Shown: positions 18,404 through 27,215 of the stretch, piece after piece
Position numbering within the stretch: the stretch's first letter is position 1
Layout: the number at the start of each line of letters is the position of its first letter
NCBI GenBank assembly: GCA_947507875.1
Contig: CANNQP010000017.1
Coordinates: 19,551-83,550, forward strand
DNA length: 64,000 nucleotides
From: Verrucomicrobiaceae bacterium
GTDB taxonomy: Bacteria > Verrucomicrobiota > Verrucomicrobiia > Verrucomicrobiales > Verrucomicrobiaceae
Reading direction: 5' to 3'
The notes under the pieces: generated by a model
Database searches by the model: none
Seen by the model: only the letters and a program-made list of their open reading frames with translations
Told to the model about the DNA's origin: nothing
Position numbers and translations under genes: made by a program

Positions 18404-19267
18404 CTAAAACGTCCAACCCAGCTTGAGGCCTATGGAATAAGTATAACTTTCGGGCTGTTGAATAGATGTAAAGCCTGCATCCACTTGATCAGATTTACCA
18501 AACCAGTAGCTATCAATAAAGGCAATCGCTGACATATGTCTGGTGAATTGGTAGCCCGCTTGTGCATATCCACTTAACCTCATGGTGGGGTTCAAAGTCA
18601 CACTCCCGAGATCTGACTTAATCCATTGTTTGGTATAAACAGGCGCCTTTATCCCAACAGACGCAATCCATCCTTTTTCTACCCTTGGATTGATATCAAA
18701 ACCCGCTTTTAGGTAAATCGGTAGAAAATATTCGTCATAGCTTAAAATGCTGGGATCCGAAGATGAAGGAAGGTCACGAAACCAATAGTCCACCCCAGCG
18801 CCAAACATGGTATCGATCACATACTGCTGTCCTAGCTTCGCACGATAGCCATAACGTGCTTCTGCTAAGGCCCCTCTGTAACGAGTCGTTGCTTTGAAAG
18901 GACTCATGGCGCCTGAAGAGTCTGGTGCTCCACCATTGTAATCTACCGATCCATAATAGACCTTAGCTCTGGCAGCCCAAAGCCAACCTTGCTCTTTAGG
19001 CTGCTTGTAGGAGGCCTCCAAAGCCATTCGAAAGCCACTTTCATCTAGGAACTTTTGACCGGTCTGAGGGTCTTTTTCGTGCCAATAATAATACTCAGGC
19101 GCAAGGTCCAACGTGAGCTGAGCCTGGGCGAACCCGCCCAAAAGCATCAGAAGCATTGCTACCATCATCACTCCACGGAGACCTGAGGCCAGCCGAACTG
19201 AAAGAGGGCTTGGATTTAGTTCATGCCGAACCCGAATCAGTTCCTGATTTTTCATATTCATAATCAT
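18404..19267 (-). CDS. Predicted outer-membrane beta-barrel protein
   Basis: A 287-residue exported protein that I do not recognise by family. It has a long N-terminal signal region (hydrophobic MMVAMLLMLLGGFAQAQ ending near residue 50; the ATG codons at the extreme start are close together). The mature part has alternating aromatic strands (LAPEYYYWHEKD, AEARYGYRAKLG, YSIGLKLGWTF) and ends in Phe, as outer-membrane barrels do. Base composition is visibly more AT-rich than the neighbours, including its flanking DNA to about 19660, consistent with recent acquisition. Pore, adhesin or enzyme function cannot be decided. Confidence 0.65.
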   Translation of the reverse strand: MIMNMKNQELIRVRHELNPSPLSVRLASGLRGVMMVAMLLMLLGGFAQAQLTLDLAPEYYYWHEKDPQTGQKFLDESGFRMALEASYKQPKEQGWLWAARAKVYYGSVDYNGGAPDSSGAMSPFKATTRYRGALAEARYGYRAKLGQQYVIDTMFGAGVDYWFRDLPSSSDPSILSYDEYFLPIYLKAGFDINPRVEKGWIASVGIKAPVYTKQWIKSDLGSVTLNPTMRLSGYAQAGYQFTRHMSAIAFIDSYWFGKSDQVDAGFTSIQQPESYTYSIGLKLGWTF

Positions 19268-19673
19268 TGGTTACACTCACTTCACTTTAGAACTTAACAC
19301 CAAGCCTAACCAACTACATGTATTCCAACAACGAAATGAATCGCATGGATTGATGAATGACCAAGGTTCTGACTCATGTTGGCACGTCATGAGCCCCTGA
19401 TATTGAACCCACGTTTTCAAAGTTTGGATGAAATCGGCGAATCGATCGCTCTTCATCGGCATTTGGGACCGTTGTAAGCGTGCGGAAAAGGGAGTCCGAT
19501 GGATTCCATGAGAAAAAACGAAGCTTTTTGAGATCGTATCTGAGACACAACGCACAGGACCTTCCCTAGCCAATCGTTTTGCGGCCCGCTGAAGCAGGTG
19601 AGGCCTCAATGAAGACCCGTCTGCAGGTCTGCCTTTGATCGGGGTAGGGTGAAGCCTACATTCCACGAGTAAC
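19268..19673. other. AT-richer intergenic region upstream of the barrel gene
   Basis: About 400 bases with no supported gene. A minus-strand open frame of 132 codons (19277-19675) crosses it, but has no plausible signal, domain or conserved-looking stretch, and its start lies in the terminator of the gene upstream. The promoter of the barrel gene is expected near 19270-19330. Confidence 0.5.
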
Positions 19674-19701
19674 AAAAAAGCGCCCGGAAACTTCCGGGCG
19701 C
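19674..19701 (-). terminator. Rho-independent terminator
   Basis: GCGCCCGGAA and its exact complement TTCCGGGCGC (19680-19689 and 19692-19701) form a tight hairpin followed on the minus strand by TTTTTT. It ends transcription of the small exported protein at 19734-20255. Confidence 0.9.
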
Positions 19702-19733
19702 TAGAAAAAAAGGAGAACGTTAGGTGATCTCAA

Positions 19734-20255
19734 TCACTTCGCCGCAAAAGGGCTCTTGATGAGCGCGCGGAAAGCATCGGAAATCTTGGCCACGGCATCT
19801 TTCGGACCCGTCAGCTTGATGAACACAGGCGCATCTTGACCTGGCACGATCGCCCCCAAAAGCGTGTAGTTATCCTTGGGCGTCTTCGGGCCAAACATAG
19901 CTCCGTCATTGTAGGTTCCGGTGGCAGTGACTAGGGTGACCTTGGTGCCATTCGCATCCAACTCCTCTGTCTTCGACTCCGGCGGGCTTGCAAACTGCCC
20001 CAACCAACGATCCACATTCGCCTTGGCATCGCCACCCTGCCCTGCGCCGAAGTAATAAAACACGGCCTCCAGAGGCTTCTCTGCGCCTTCGACGGTCACC
20101 TGCAAGGTGCCAGCGCGCATGGGGCTGGTCGGTGGGATGGATGCCCAGGTGCTAGGATAGGCGAAGTTCAGACCTGCGACGGCGAGTTTGCCATCTTCAG
20201 CTAGCGCCGAAAAACTGAGCGAGGCCAAGGTGAAGAGCGTGAGTATGCGTTTCAT
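19734..20255 (-). CDS. Small exported protein of unknown function
   Basis: A 173-residue protein with a clear signal peptide (MKRILTLFTLASLSFSALAEDG). The mature part begins VAGLNFAYPSTWASIPP, reminiscent of PsbP/Mog1-like folds that start with an amphipathic strand and a conserved Trp, but this is only a resemblance. It ends in a basic FRALIKSPFAAK helix. It follows the azurin-like gene on the same strand, with a terminator-like hairpin between and a strong terminator after it, so it may form its own unit. Probably periplasmic. Confidence 0.75.
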   Translation of the reverse strand: MKRILTLFTLASLSFSALAEDGKLAVAGLNFAYPSTWASIPPTSPMRAGTLQVTVEGAEKPLEAVFYYFGAGQGGDAKANVDRWLGQFASPPESKTEELDANGTKVTLVTATGTYNDGAMFGPKTPKDNYTLLGAIVPGQDAPVFIKLTGPKDAVAKISDAFRALIKSPFAAK

Positions 20256-20283
20256 GGTGAGTGGATGGATAGCGTGGGAAGAG

Positions 20284-20314
20284 AAAACGGAAGGCGGACC
20301 GAGGCCCGCCTTCC
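20284..20314 (-). terminator. Probable terminator after the azurin-like gene
   Basis: GGAAGGCGG (20289-20297) pairs with CCGCCTTCC (20306-20314) in a nine-pair stem, followed on the minus strand by a short TTTT. The U-run is weak, so read-through into the next exported protein is possible. Confidence 0.65.
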
Positions 20315-20328
20315 TGATTTAAAAAAAC

Positions 20329-20796
20329 TTACTTGGTGACGTGCATCACTCCCTTCATCAGCAACCAGTGGCCGGGGAAGGTGCACATGAACGGATAGTC
20401 ACCGGCTTCAGCAGGGGCGGTGAACTCGATGGTCTCCGTACCATTGGGCTGCACCAGTTTGGTATGGGCGATGATATCATCCTTCGAGGCATCAGGGATG
20501 TAGCTTTTGGACATCGCCTGGGGATCGGTCATCATGGCATTGGCCTGGGCACCCACGGCCTGATCTTTGCCGGGCTTGATGAGCAGGAAGTTGTGTGGCT
20601 GAGGAGCGATGCTGCCTGTGTTGTTGAGGGTCAACTTGACCTTCTGGCCGGCTTTGACAGACAGGTCGGTTTTGTCGTAACCCAGGGGGTTGCTGGCATG
20701 AGGCTTCAGCTCGATGACAGCGACATCAGCATCCTGTGCCAGGGCGACGGAGGCGAAAATCGCAAGAACGGAGGTGAGTAGGGTGGCTTTTTTCAT
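20329..20796 (-). CDS. Azurin/plastocyanin-like type I copper protein
   Basis: A 155-residue exported cupredoxin. Signal peptide MKKATLLTSVLAIFASVALA. The four type I copper ligands are visible in the expected order: His68 in PQPHNFLL, then Cys138, His143 and Met147 in MCTFPGHWLLMKG. Such proteins shuttle electrons in the periplasm. The ATG at 20796 begins the signal peptide; the frame extends upstream through a run of nine G/C bases (20807-20815) that would make an implausible leader. It lies about 95 bases downstream of purD on the same strand; no redox partner is adjacent, though PSD1-type cytochromes occur in the window. Confidence 0.9.
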   Translation of the reverse strand: MKKATLLTSVLAIFASVALAQDADVAVIELKPHASNPLGYDKTDLSVKAGQKVKLTLNNTGSIAPQPHNFLLIKPGKDQAVGAQANAMMTDPQAMSKSYIPDASKDDIIAHTKLVQPNGTETIEFTAPAEAGDYPFMCTFPGHWLLMKGVMHVTK

Positions 20797-20890
20797 GGGT
20801 AGTTGAGGGGGGGGGAGATTAATCGGACAGGAGCGAGGCTGGTTTTCAACCATTTTCCCAGCTTACGACGCTGCGAGATCGGCAGCAGCA

Positions 20891-22141
20891 TCAATCGAAG
20901 TGCATCTGCCCAATGTCGGTGCGGCGCTGCAAGCCGTCGAAGTGGATCTTCGCCGACTCGGCATAGGCTTTTTCACGAGCCTCGACCCGTGTCATGGCCG
21001 TGGCTACAACAGCCAGGACGCGCCCACCATTTGTCTCAAAAAGATTGTCAGGGTTCTTGCGCGTTCCGCAGTGATAGACGCGAGCGCCTTCGACTTGCTC
21101 CAGTCCTGAAATGACATCGCCGCTGCGGGAGCTGGCGGGGTAACCTGCGGATGCAGAGATCACGCAAATGCTCCAGCCATCCGCAAAATCGATGCGCTCT
21201 GGCTGCAACTTACCTGATGCTGCGGCAGCGACGTAGCCCACGAAATCACCACGCACGAGGGGCATGACCGCTTCTGCTTCAGGGTCACCGAATCGGCAGT
21301 TGTATTCGATCACCTTCGGCCCGTCAGGCGTGAGCATCAGTCCAAAATAAAGGAAGCCACGGTAGCGTAGGCCATCCTGAATAAGGCCCTGCACAGTAGG
21401 AATGACGATCTCCCTCTCGATGCGAGCGAGCACCTCGGGCGAAACGATCTCACGACTTGCCACCGCCCCCATGCCGCCTGTGTTCGGGCCTTCATCCCGA
21501 TCGCGGATGCGCTTGTAATCGCGCGCGGGCATGAGGATGTGGTACTGATCGTCGCAGATCGAAGCAAAAACTGACAACTCTGGGCCCGTCAGACAAGATT
21601 CCACCACGAGATTTCCTGGACCGAAAACGCGCTGCTCCATGACCTCAGTGATAAAGCTTTCGGCCTCAGCACGGGTCGGGCAGACAGCCACCCCTTTGCC
21701 GGCAGCAAGGCCATCGAATTTCAGTACGATGGGGAAGCGATTCAGCGCTGCCCGGGCTTCTTCGGCCGTTTGGCAGACCGTGTAATCGGCCGTCGGAATA
21801 CGGTGTTTTTTCAGGAAAGCTTTGGCAAAGGCCTTGGAGGCCTCCAATTGAGCAGATTCACGACGCGGCCCCCAGCAAGGGATGCCTGCCTGCTCACAGA
21901 GATTGGCCAATCCTTCATCCTTCACCAACAGTGCCTCTTCCCCGGCCACACAGAGATCGATGCCCTCTTGCTTCATCCATTCGATCAGCGCCACCAAGCT
22001 GGGCACCTCAACCCGAGTGGCAAGCTCAGCGATGGCATCGCTACCTGGGTAGGCAAAGATCTGGGGTTTGCCTGGAGATTCGCTAAGCGCAGTGATGAGG
22101 GCGTGTTCGCGGCCGCCTTTGCCTGTGACCAAAATTTTCAT
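20891..22141 (-). CDS. purD: Phosphoribosylamine-glycine ligase
   Basis: PurD (GAR synthetase) joins phosphoribosylamine and glycine with ATP in purine synthesis. 416 residues from the ATG at 22141, the normal family length. The N-terminus MKILVTGKGGREHALI is characteristic, the ATP-grasp core includes FPIVLKFDGLAAGKGV and DYKRIRDRDEGPNTGGMGA, and the metal-site region is EYNCRFGDPEAEAVMPL. The frame extends 20 codons upstream without similarity. It is isolated from the upstream heavy-metal-domain gene by a terminator. Confidence 0.97.
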   Translation of the reverse strand: MKILVTGKGGREHALITALSESPGKPQIFAYPGSDAIAELATRVEVPSLVALIEWMKQEGIDLCVAGEEALLVKDEGLANLCEQAGIPCWGPRRESAQLEASKAFAKAFLKKHRIPTADYTVCQTAEEARAALNRFPIVLKFDGLAAGKGVAVCPTRAEAESFITEVMEQRVFGPGNLVVESCLTGPELSVFASICDDQYHILMPARDYKRIRDRDEGPNTGGMGAVASREIVSPEVLARIEREIVIPTVQGLIQDGLRYRGFLYFGLMLTPDGPKVIEYNCRFGDPEAEAVMPLVRGDFVGYVAAAASGKLQPERIDFADGWSICVISASAGYPASSRSGDVISGLEQVEGARVYHCGTRKNPDNLFETNGGRVLAVVATAMTRVEAREKAYAESAKIHFDGLQRRTDIGQMHFD

Positions 22142-22182
22142 GGGTGTCCATTCTTGGAGGGAAAAACGAGCCCTGCCACTGC

Positions 22183-22217
22183 AAAACGCCCCGGAAGGCA
22201 AGTAGCCAACCGGGGCG
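22183..22217 (-). terminator. Rho-independent terminator between HMA gene and purD
   Basis: CGCCCCGG (22187-22194) pairs perfectly with CCGGGGCG (22210-22217), and a GGC/GCC pairing in the loop extends it. On the minus strand a TTTT run follows. It lies just after the stop of the HMA-like gene. Confidence 0.8.
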
Positions 22218-22244
22218 TCGGGAAAGTCTCGATGGGGGCGGGGC

Positions 22245-22745
22245 TTACTTCACCGCACCATGGAAGCCGGCTTTGTTCATCGCGGCGATCAAGTCAGCTT
22301 CGGTGAATTCGCCTTTCACCGTGAAGGTGCTAGCCTTGGAGGCGACGGTGTGCTCGGTGACTCCAGGAACGGATTTCACGGCGTCAGCCATCGCATTGGC
22401 ACATTTTTGACAGCAAAGATGCGCACCAGTGACGGTAGCCTCGGTCAATTTCTTCGCGGCAGCAGTGTTGGAAAGACTGCTTTTCTCCGACTCGGCCCCC
22501 GTGCCATAATATCCAGCGGCCATGAGCGCCTGGACGGCTTTTTTCGCAGAGCTTTTTGACTTCGCCGTGATGGTTACAGTGGTTCCATCCGCAGCCGCAG
22601 TCACATCTTTAACACTTGTCACGGCTTTCGTGATGCCGTTGGTGCAGCTTTTGCAGCAATTGTGCACGCCTTCCAGCGTCACAGTGACTTCGGCCTGAGT
22701 CGCAGGGGCCAGGAACAGGGAGAGAGCTAGCAGATGGTATTTCAT
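22245..22745 (-). CDS. Exported protein with two heavy-metal-associated-like domains
   Basis: A 166-residue exported protein: signal peptide MKYHLLALSLFLAPATQAE, then two ferredoxin-fold HMA-like repeats. The first carries C30-C31-KS-C34 in VHNCCKSCTNGITKAV, the second C111-C112-QK-C115 in AHLCCQKCANAMADAV. Each has an extra Cys immediately before the CxxC pair compared with typical HMA domains. HMA domains bind Cu(I), Zn or Cd; a periplasmic metal-binding or metal-relay role is inferred. No metal ATPase or sensor is adjacent. The ATG at 22745 is chosen for the signal peptide; the frame extends to 22787. Confidence 0.82.
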   Translation of the reverse strand: MKYHLLALSLFLAPATQAEVTVTLEGVHNCCKSCTNGITKAVTSVKDVTAAADGTTVTITAKSKSSAKKAVQALMAAGYYGTGAESEKSSLSNTAAAKKLTEATVTGAHLCCQKCANAMADAVKSVPGVTEHTVASKASTFTVKGEFTEADLIAAMNKAGFHGAVK

Positions 22746-22860
22746 AGCACATGCTAAGACGCGCATCTCGCGTGCATCTTTGCGCAAAGATTCACCAGAG
22801 CCGAATCACGAGGGATTTTTCCTCTCGCGAAGCGGCCTCCGTGCCGTACACTCCGCCGTC

Positions 22861-23862
22861 ATGTCTCTCTACGATCGCGACTACATGCGGGATGATGCCC
22901 CCAGCTTCCTGGAGAGGCTTCAGCGCATCCAGGCATTTCATTGGTTCTTCGGCGCAAACATCGCTGTCTTTGTCGTGCAGTGGCTTTTCCTCGCAGAAGC
23001 TGGCTCCGCACGCACCTACATCCCTGCGGGTGGGGTCAGCCTGAGTGCGCTCTCCGATGGCAAGCTATGGACACCTTTCACCTACATGTTCGTGCATGGC
23101 AGCGTGGGTCACATCTTGCTTAACATGATCATGCTCTGGTTCGCTGGGAAGCGGGTACAGGACCTCTACGGCCAGAGGCATTTCGTGATGATCTATGTCG
23201 TCTCGGGCCTTGCCGGAGCCGCCCTACAGCTCGCAGTCGCCTCCACCACACCGATGGGCGACGCCTACCTGATGGGGGCGTCGGCGTCCATCATGGGCCT
23301 GATGCTGGCGCTGGCAATCGCCATGCCTGCGGAGGAAATTTATCTCCTGGTCATGTTTATCATTCCCGTTCGCTTTCGCCTCTGGACTCTGGCGAAGGTG
23401 CTGCTGTTTTTCAATTTGGGCATGGGCGTGCTGGAGATGCTGGGCGCTCTGCCTGGCTGGTTAGCGGGCGATGGAGCCGCCGTGGCCTATTTGGCTCACT
23501 TCGGGGGTGCACTCGCAGGCTGGTATTATGCACGAACTCTTGGCCAAGGTGACATGGTGTCGCTACTGCCCATGCAGGCATCGAACTTCCGTAGTCGTTT
23601 ACGCCGACGAGCGCTAGCTGCGCAACAAGCTCACTCATCCCGTCGCCTGGATGGTCAAAACTCATTCCTGGAATTGGCTAAAGAAACCAGCACTCGCGCC
23701 GGAAATGCGGCTCCTTCGGTCGATCTGATCAAGGACGAAGTGGACCCCATTTTAGATAAAATCAACGAATTGGGATTCTCCAGCCTGACGGACGATGAAC
23801 GCCGCACACTGGAGCGTGCCAGCCGCCAGATTTCGGACAAAACCAGTCTCGGAGACACCTAA
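22861..23862 (+). CDS. Rhomboid-family intramembrane serine protease
   Basis: A 333-residue membrane protein with six predicted helices in residues 25-225. The rhomboid elements are H84-x3-N88 in GHILLNMI, the nucleophile Ser141 in MGASASIMG and the catalytic His213 in LAHFGGALAGW. An N-terminal cytoplasmic stub precedes helix 1; after the protease domain is a ~105-residue soluble tail (SNFRSRLRRR through KTSLGDT), whose last part (DPILDKINELGFSSLTDDERRTLERAS) resembles the short C-terminal helix of DUF6576-type rhomboids. The start at 22861 is chosen because upstream codons have no family support. The substrate is unknown. Confidence 0.9.
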   Translation: MSLYDRDYMRDDAPSFLERLQRIQAFHWFFGANIAVFVVQWLFLAEAGSARTYIPAGGVSLSALSDGKLWTPFTYMFVHGSVGHILLNMIMLWFAGKRVQDLYGQRHFVMIYVVSGLAGAALQLAVASTTPMGDAYLMGASASIMGLMLALAIAMPAEEIYLLVMFIIPVRFRLWTLAKVLLFFNLGMGVLEMLGALPGWLAGDGAAVAYLAHFGGALAGWYYARTLGQGDMVSLLPMQASNFRSRLRRRALAAQQAHSSRRLDGQNSFLELAKETSTRAGNAAPSVDLIKDEVDPILDKINELGFSSLTDDERRTLERASRQISDKTSLGDT

Positions 23863-23863
23863 A

Positions 23864-23877
23864 CCCGCTTCGGCGGG
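23864..23877. other. UUCG-tetraloop hairpin between convergent genes
   Basis: CCCGC-TTCG-GCGGG immediately follows the rhomboid stop and precedes the scpA stop on the other strand. There is no clear U-run, so it may act as a 3-prime stabiliser or a weak terminator for the rhomboid transcript. Confidence 0.5.
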
Positions 23878-23888
23878 AGCCTCAGCCA

Positions 23889-24650
23889 TCAACCACCGAA
23901 GTCCAAAGGACGCGCGGTTTCGCTGAATGTGGGCCGAACCACGACGATCTCGCCAAGGATGTTCTCTTGCTCGACCTGGAGATGATTCAATTTCATCAGC
24001 TCCAACATCGCGAGGAAAGTTACGATGACTTCTACACGGCTGGCAGCGTCGCTAAATAATGTCTCAAAGCGCATCCGACCTCCGAGCGGGATAATTTCCA
24101 GGAGATGCTCGATTTTGTCCGCGACGGTGTAGCGGTCGCTGACGATTTCACGAATGTCGGTGCTGTTTTCGAAACGCTTCAGCACCTTTTGGAATGCACG
24201 GATGAGGTCGAAGATACCCACTCCTGCCACGGTCGTGACCGGTGCTTCCAGATCGATCAGCTCAGGACTCGTCGCGAAGAATTCATCCGCTTTCATCTCC
24301 TGATGTCCCAGGAACTGGGCTGCATCCTTGAACTTCTTGTATTCCACCAACTGGCGGATCAGCTCCCAACGTGGATCTTCCTCTTCGGCATCGTCCTCAG
24401 GTGGCTGCTGACTCTGCGGCAGCAACTCACGGCTCTTCAGGTACATCAGGTTGGCCGCCATCACGATAAACTCACTGGCCAGCTCCACGTTCAACATCTT
24501 GAACGTGTTCACATAATCCAGGTATTGCTTCGTGATGCGCTCGATCGACACATCATAAATGTCGATTTCGTCCTTTTTGATCAGGTACAGCAGTAGGTCC
24601 AAAGGACCTTCGAAAATTTCCAGTTTGACCTTATAATCTTTGTCTTCCAC
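23889..24650 (-). CDS. scpA: Segregation and condensation protein A
   Basis: ScpA, the kleisin subunit of the Smc-ScpAB chromosome condensation complex. 253 residues, normal length. The N-terminal signature YKVKLEIFEGPLDLLLYLIKKDEIDIYDV contacts the Smc neck, MAANLMYLKSRELLP is also diagnostic, and the C-terminal winged helix is around VEVIVTFLAMLELMKLN. scpB, commonly the next gene, is absent from the window; the downstream position is taken by the convergent rhomboid gene. The ~215 bases upstream hold no gene. Confidence 0.95.
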   Translation of the reverse strand: MEDKDYKVKLEIFEGPLDLLLYLIKKDEIDIYDVSIERITKQYLDYVNTFKMLNVELASEFIVMAANLMYLKSRELLPQSQQPPEDDAEEEDPRWELIRQLVEYKKFKDAAQFLGHQEMKADEFFATSPELIDLEAPVTTVAGVGIFDLIRAFQKVLKRFENSTDIREIVSDRYTVADKIEHLLEIIPLGGRMRFETLFSDAASRVEVIVTFLAMLELMKLNHLQVEQENILGEIVVVRPTFSETARPLDFGG

Positions 24651-24866
24651 TCGCCGAGCTATGGACGGAATGACCTACGATGCTAGAGGAAAATCAGCCT
24701 TTAAGCCGCCTCTAGCGCCTCCGCTCCGCTCAATGAGCCGCCAGTGACTGGATGGGGGTATTTTTCGATCTGCAAAAAAATTGGGGTCATTTGCAAGAAG
24801 GAGGCGATCCAGCCGCGTATTGCGCTACTGTCCTCCTGAATTGCGCATCTCTACCCCCTCGTTCCC

Positions 24867-26201
24867 ATGAAAATGCATCCCAACTGCCAGGGTAACCACC
24901 TCGACCTACGCGCTGGTGCCAGCCGCCGCGACTTCATGTATGTCGGTATGCTGGGTGGTATCGGCCTATCCTTGCCTGATCTCCTGCGCCTTCAAGCCGC
25001 TCCCGTGATCCCAGATGTCGAGAGCTACAAGCCGATCGCAGACTCCGTGATTCATATTTATCTGCCAGGCGGCATGGCCCAGCATGAATCTTGGGATCCG
25101 AAGCCTTTCGCCAGCCCCGACTATCGTGGACCCTACACGCCGATCAAAACGAGCATTCCTGGCGAATACGTGGGTGAAAAATTCCAGAACATCGCCAAAA
25201 TCATGCACAAGCTGTCGGTCATCCGAAGCATGACGCACGGTGAGGCAGCTCACGAGCGTGGCACCCACAACATGTTCACGGGCTATCGCCCTAGCCCCGC
25301 CATCAAGTTCCCAAGCTTTGGCTCTATCGTCTCCCACGAGCTCGGCAGCCGAAACAATCTGCCGCCTTATGTGGTGGTGCCGAATGTCATCGCTCCTGAG
25401 CAAGGCACCGGCTACATGAGCAGCGCCTTCGGCCCCTTTGCCCTGGGCAGTGATCCAGCCGACAAAAGCTTCTCCGTACGCGATCTTCTCACGCCGAAAG
25501 ACATCGACGACAAACGCTTCGAGCGCCGTCGCAACCTGCTTGGCACAGTGGACGAACACTTCCGTATGGTCGAAAAGGCTGATTCCATCAATGCCATGGA
25601 TAGCTTCTATCAAGCGGCCTACGGTTTGATCAGCAGCACCCAAGCACGCGAGGCCTTCAACTTGGACAAAGAGTCCGCTAAACTCCGCGACGAATACGGC
25701 CGCAACCAAGCGGGACAGCGCTTCCTCCTAGCTCGTCGTTTGGTCGAGGCTGGAGTCCGCATGGTGTCCGTGACCTATGGCGGTTGGGATCACCACAGCA
25801 ACATCAAGAGCGCCTTCGATCAACAGGCTCCGAATTTTGACCAAGCCTTCGCTCGTCTGATTCGCGACCTCGATGAGCGTGGCATGTTGAAGAAAACACT
25901 CGTCATGGTCAGCTCGGAGTTCGGCCGCACGCCCAAAATCAATGGCACCAACGGACGCGACCACTGGCCGCGCGTTTTCTCCGTGGCGATGGCAGGTGGC
26001 GGGGTCAAAGAAGGTTACATCCACGGAGCCTCCGATGCTCTCGGCGGTGAGCCTGATCGTGACGCCGTCGGTCCAGAGGATCTGGCCAAGACCATGTATC
26101 GCGCCCTTGGCATCAATGGCGAGAAGCGCATCATGTCCGATGGCGCACGGCCGATCGACATCGTCAATGGCGGACGCATCCTCACCGAAGTGCTCGCTTA
26201 A
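24867..26201 (+). CDS. DUF1501 family protein with Tat-type signal (stand-alone)
   Basis: A 444-residue DUF1501 protein with a twin-arginine signal (R20-R21-DFMYVG plus hydrophobic stretch). Family motifs: IYLPGGMAQHESWDPKP, MTHGEAAHERGTHNMFTGYRPSP, YGGWDHHSN, SSEFGRTPKINGTNGRDHWPRVFSV. It is only distantly similar to the DUF1501 protein at 12785-14209 and has no PSD1/DUF1549 partner beside it. A strong terminator follows, so it appears monocistronic. Presumed folded export to the periplasm; activity is unknown. Confidence 0.92.
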   Translation: MKMHPNCQGNHLDLRAGASRRDFMYVGMLGGIGLSLPDLLRLQAAPVIPDVESYKPIADSVIHIYLPGGMAQHESWDPKPFASPDYRGPYTPIKTSIPGEYVGEKFQNIAKIMHKLSVIRSMTHGEAAHERGTHNMFTGYRPSPAIKFPSFGSIVSHELGSRNNLPPYVVVPNVIAPEQGTGYMSSAFGPFALGSDPADKSFSVRDLLTPKDIDDKRFERRRNLLGTVDEHFRMVEKADSINAMDSFYQAAYGLISSTQAREAFNLDKESAKLRDEYGRNQAGQRFLLARRLVEAGVRMVSVTYGGWDHHSNIKSAFDQQAPNFDQAFARLIRDLDERGMLKKTLVMVSSEFGRTPKINGTNGRDHWPRVFSVAMAGGGVKEGYIHGASDALGGEPDRDAVGPEDLAKTMYRALGINGEKRIMSDGARPIDIVNGGRILTEVLA

Positions 26202-26227
26202 TACATCCAACCAGAAATCTAGCTTCC

Positions 26228-26258
26228 GAACCCCCGCTGCCCAGCGGGGGTTCTTTTT
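26228..26258 (+). terminator. Rho-independent terminator after DUF1501 gene
   Basis: GAACCCCCGCTG (26228-26239) pairs with CAGCGGGGGTTC (26242-26253) in a GC-rich stem directly followed by TTTTT. Confidence 0.93.
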
Positions 26259-26299
26259 GGCAGACAGACCTACCGCAGGCTGCCAAATTGCCCTCTGTC

Positions 26300-27202
26300 A
26301 TGCGCTTTCCTGCCCTTCCCGTCTTGGCCTGTACTGGCCTGCTGCTGAGCTGTGCCACGAAGGCGACCCAAGCCCAGGCCCCAATCCAGGAATGGATCAA
26401 CCAAGCGGCCCAATCCGGTGGCGGGGTGGTCACGATCCCACCTGGCGTGCATGAACTACCGAGCGGTTTGCTGCTGCATGGAGTCAAAAAACTAGCTCTA
26501 CGCGGCATGGAGCGTGAGCGCTGCGTGCTGCGCCTCGCCGACACCGTTCGCAGTGAGGCCCTGATCACCATAGGCGCACAAATCGAGACGGTCGAGATCG
26601 CCAACCTTGTCCTGGAAACAGCTGCCGATTCTTCGCGACGCCGTAGCGAGCTACCCCTTGCCATTCGCTGTGGTCCAGGAGACGCCATGACCACGGCAGG
26701 CCAAAGCAACGGCCCACGCGGCGTCACCATACGTGACTGCATTTTTCAAAACTGGCCTAGCACAGCCATCCACCTCTCCGACACACACGATGCAGCGGTG
26801 GAACGATGCAGCTTCCGTGAAATCGGAGGCACCGCAGTGCGGATGGATCGTCAAAGCCAAGCCGTGCACGTACTAGGATGCTGGTTCATCCGCTGTGGCT
26901 TGGCCTTGGAGATCGTGGATTCAGCAAGCGGACGCTTCATCGGCAATGAAATCCTTCAAGGGCAAGACGGCATTCGCATTCGCGGCACTGCAACCGTGAA
27001 AGCTGCCGACCAACCCAGCGGTCATGAGCTTTCCCACAACCACTTGGCCCACCTCAATAATCTGGCCCTGCACATCTCTGCTACAGCTGCACCCGCTCGG
27101 CTTTCCAACAATGACATCGACGGCAAGACCGAGGTGCAAGGCACGCACGAATGGAAACAAACCAACGCTGAAACTGCGGTCGATCAAGCGAAGTCGAACT
27201 AG
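26300..27202 (+). CDS. Right-handed beta-helix lipoprotein
   Basis: A 300-residue lipoprotein with a lipobox in TGLLLSCATK, so probably anchored in the outer or inner membrane. The mature part resembles pectate-lyase-superfamily parallel beta-helices: IQEWINQAAQSGGGVVTIPPGVHELPSGLLLHG is the usual amphipathic cap and first coil, and later coils repeat the pattern VTIRDCIFQNWPSTAIHLSD, AAVERCSFREIGGTAVRM, HVLGCWFIRCGLALEI. Length is short for an active pectate lyase and no catalytic residues can be assigned. The ATG at 26300 is chosen over a TTG at 26288. A glycan-binding or glycan-cleaving role is inference. Confidence 0.75.
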   Translation: MRFPALPVLACTGLLLSCATKATQAQAPIQEWINQAAQSGGGVVTIPPGVHELPSGLLLHGVKKLALRGMERERCVLRLADTVRSEALITIGAQIETVEIANLVLETAADSSRRRSELPLAIRCGPGDAMTTAGQSNGPRGVTIRDCIFQNWPSTAIHLSDTHDAAVERCSFREIGGTAVRMDRQSQAVHVLGCWFIRCGLALEIVDSASGRFIGNEILQGQDGIRIRGTATVKAADQPSGHELSHNHLAHLNNLALHISATAAPARLSNNDIDGKTEVQGTHEWKQTNAETAVDQAKSN

Positions 27203-27215
27203 CCTCACCTTAGGC

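Noticed and set aside
19277..19675. Minus-strand 132-codon open frame upstream of the barrel gene
   Set aside because: No signal, domain or composition typical of a protein; it runs into the neighbouring terminator.
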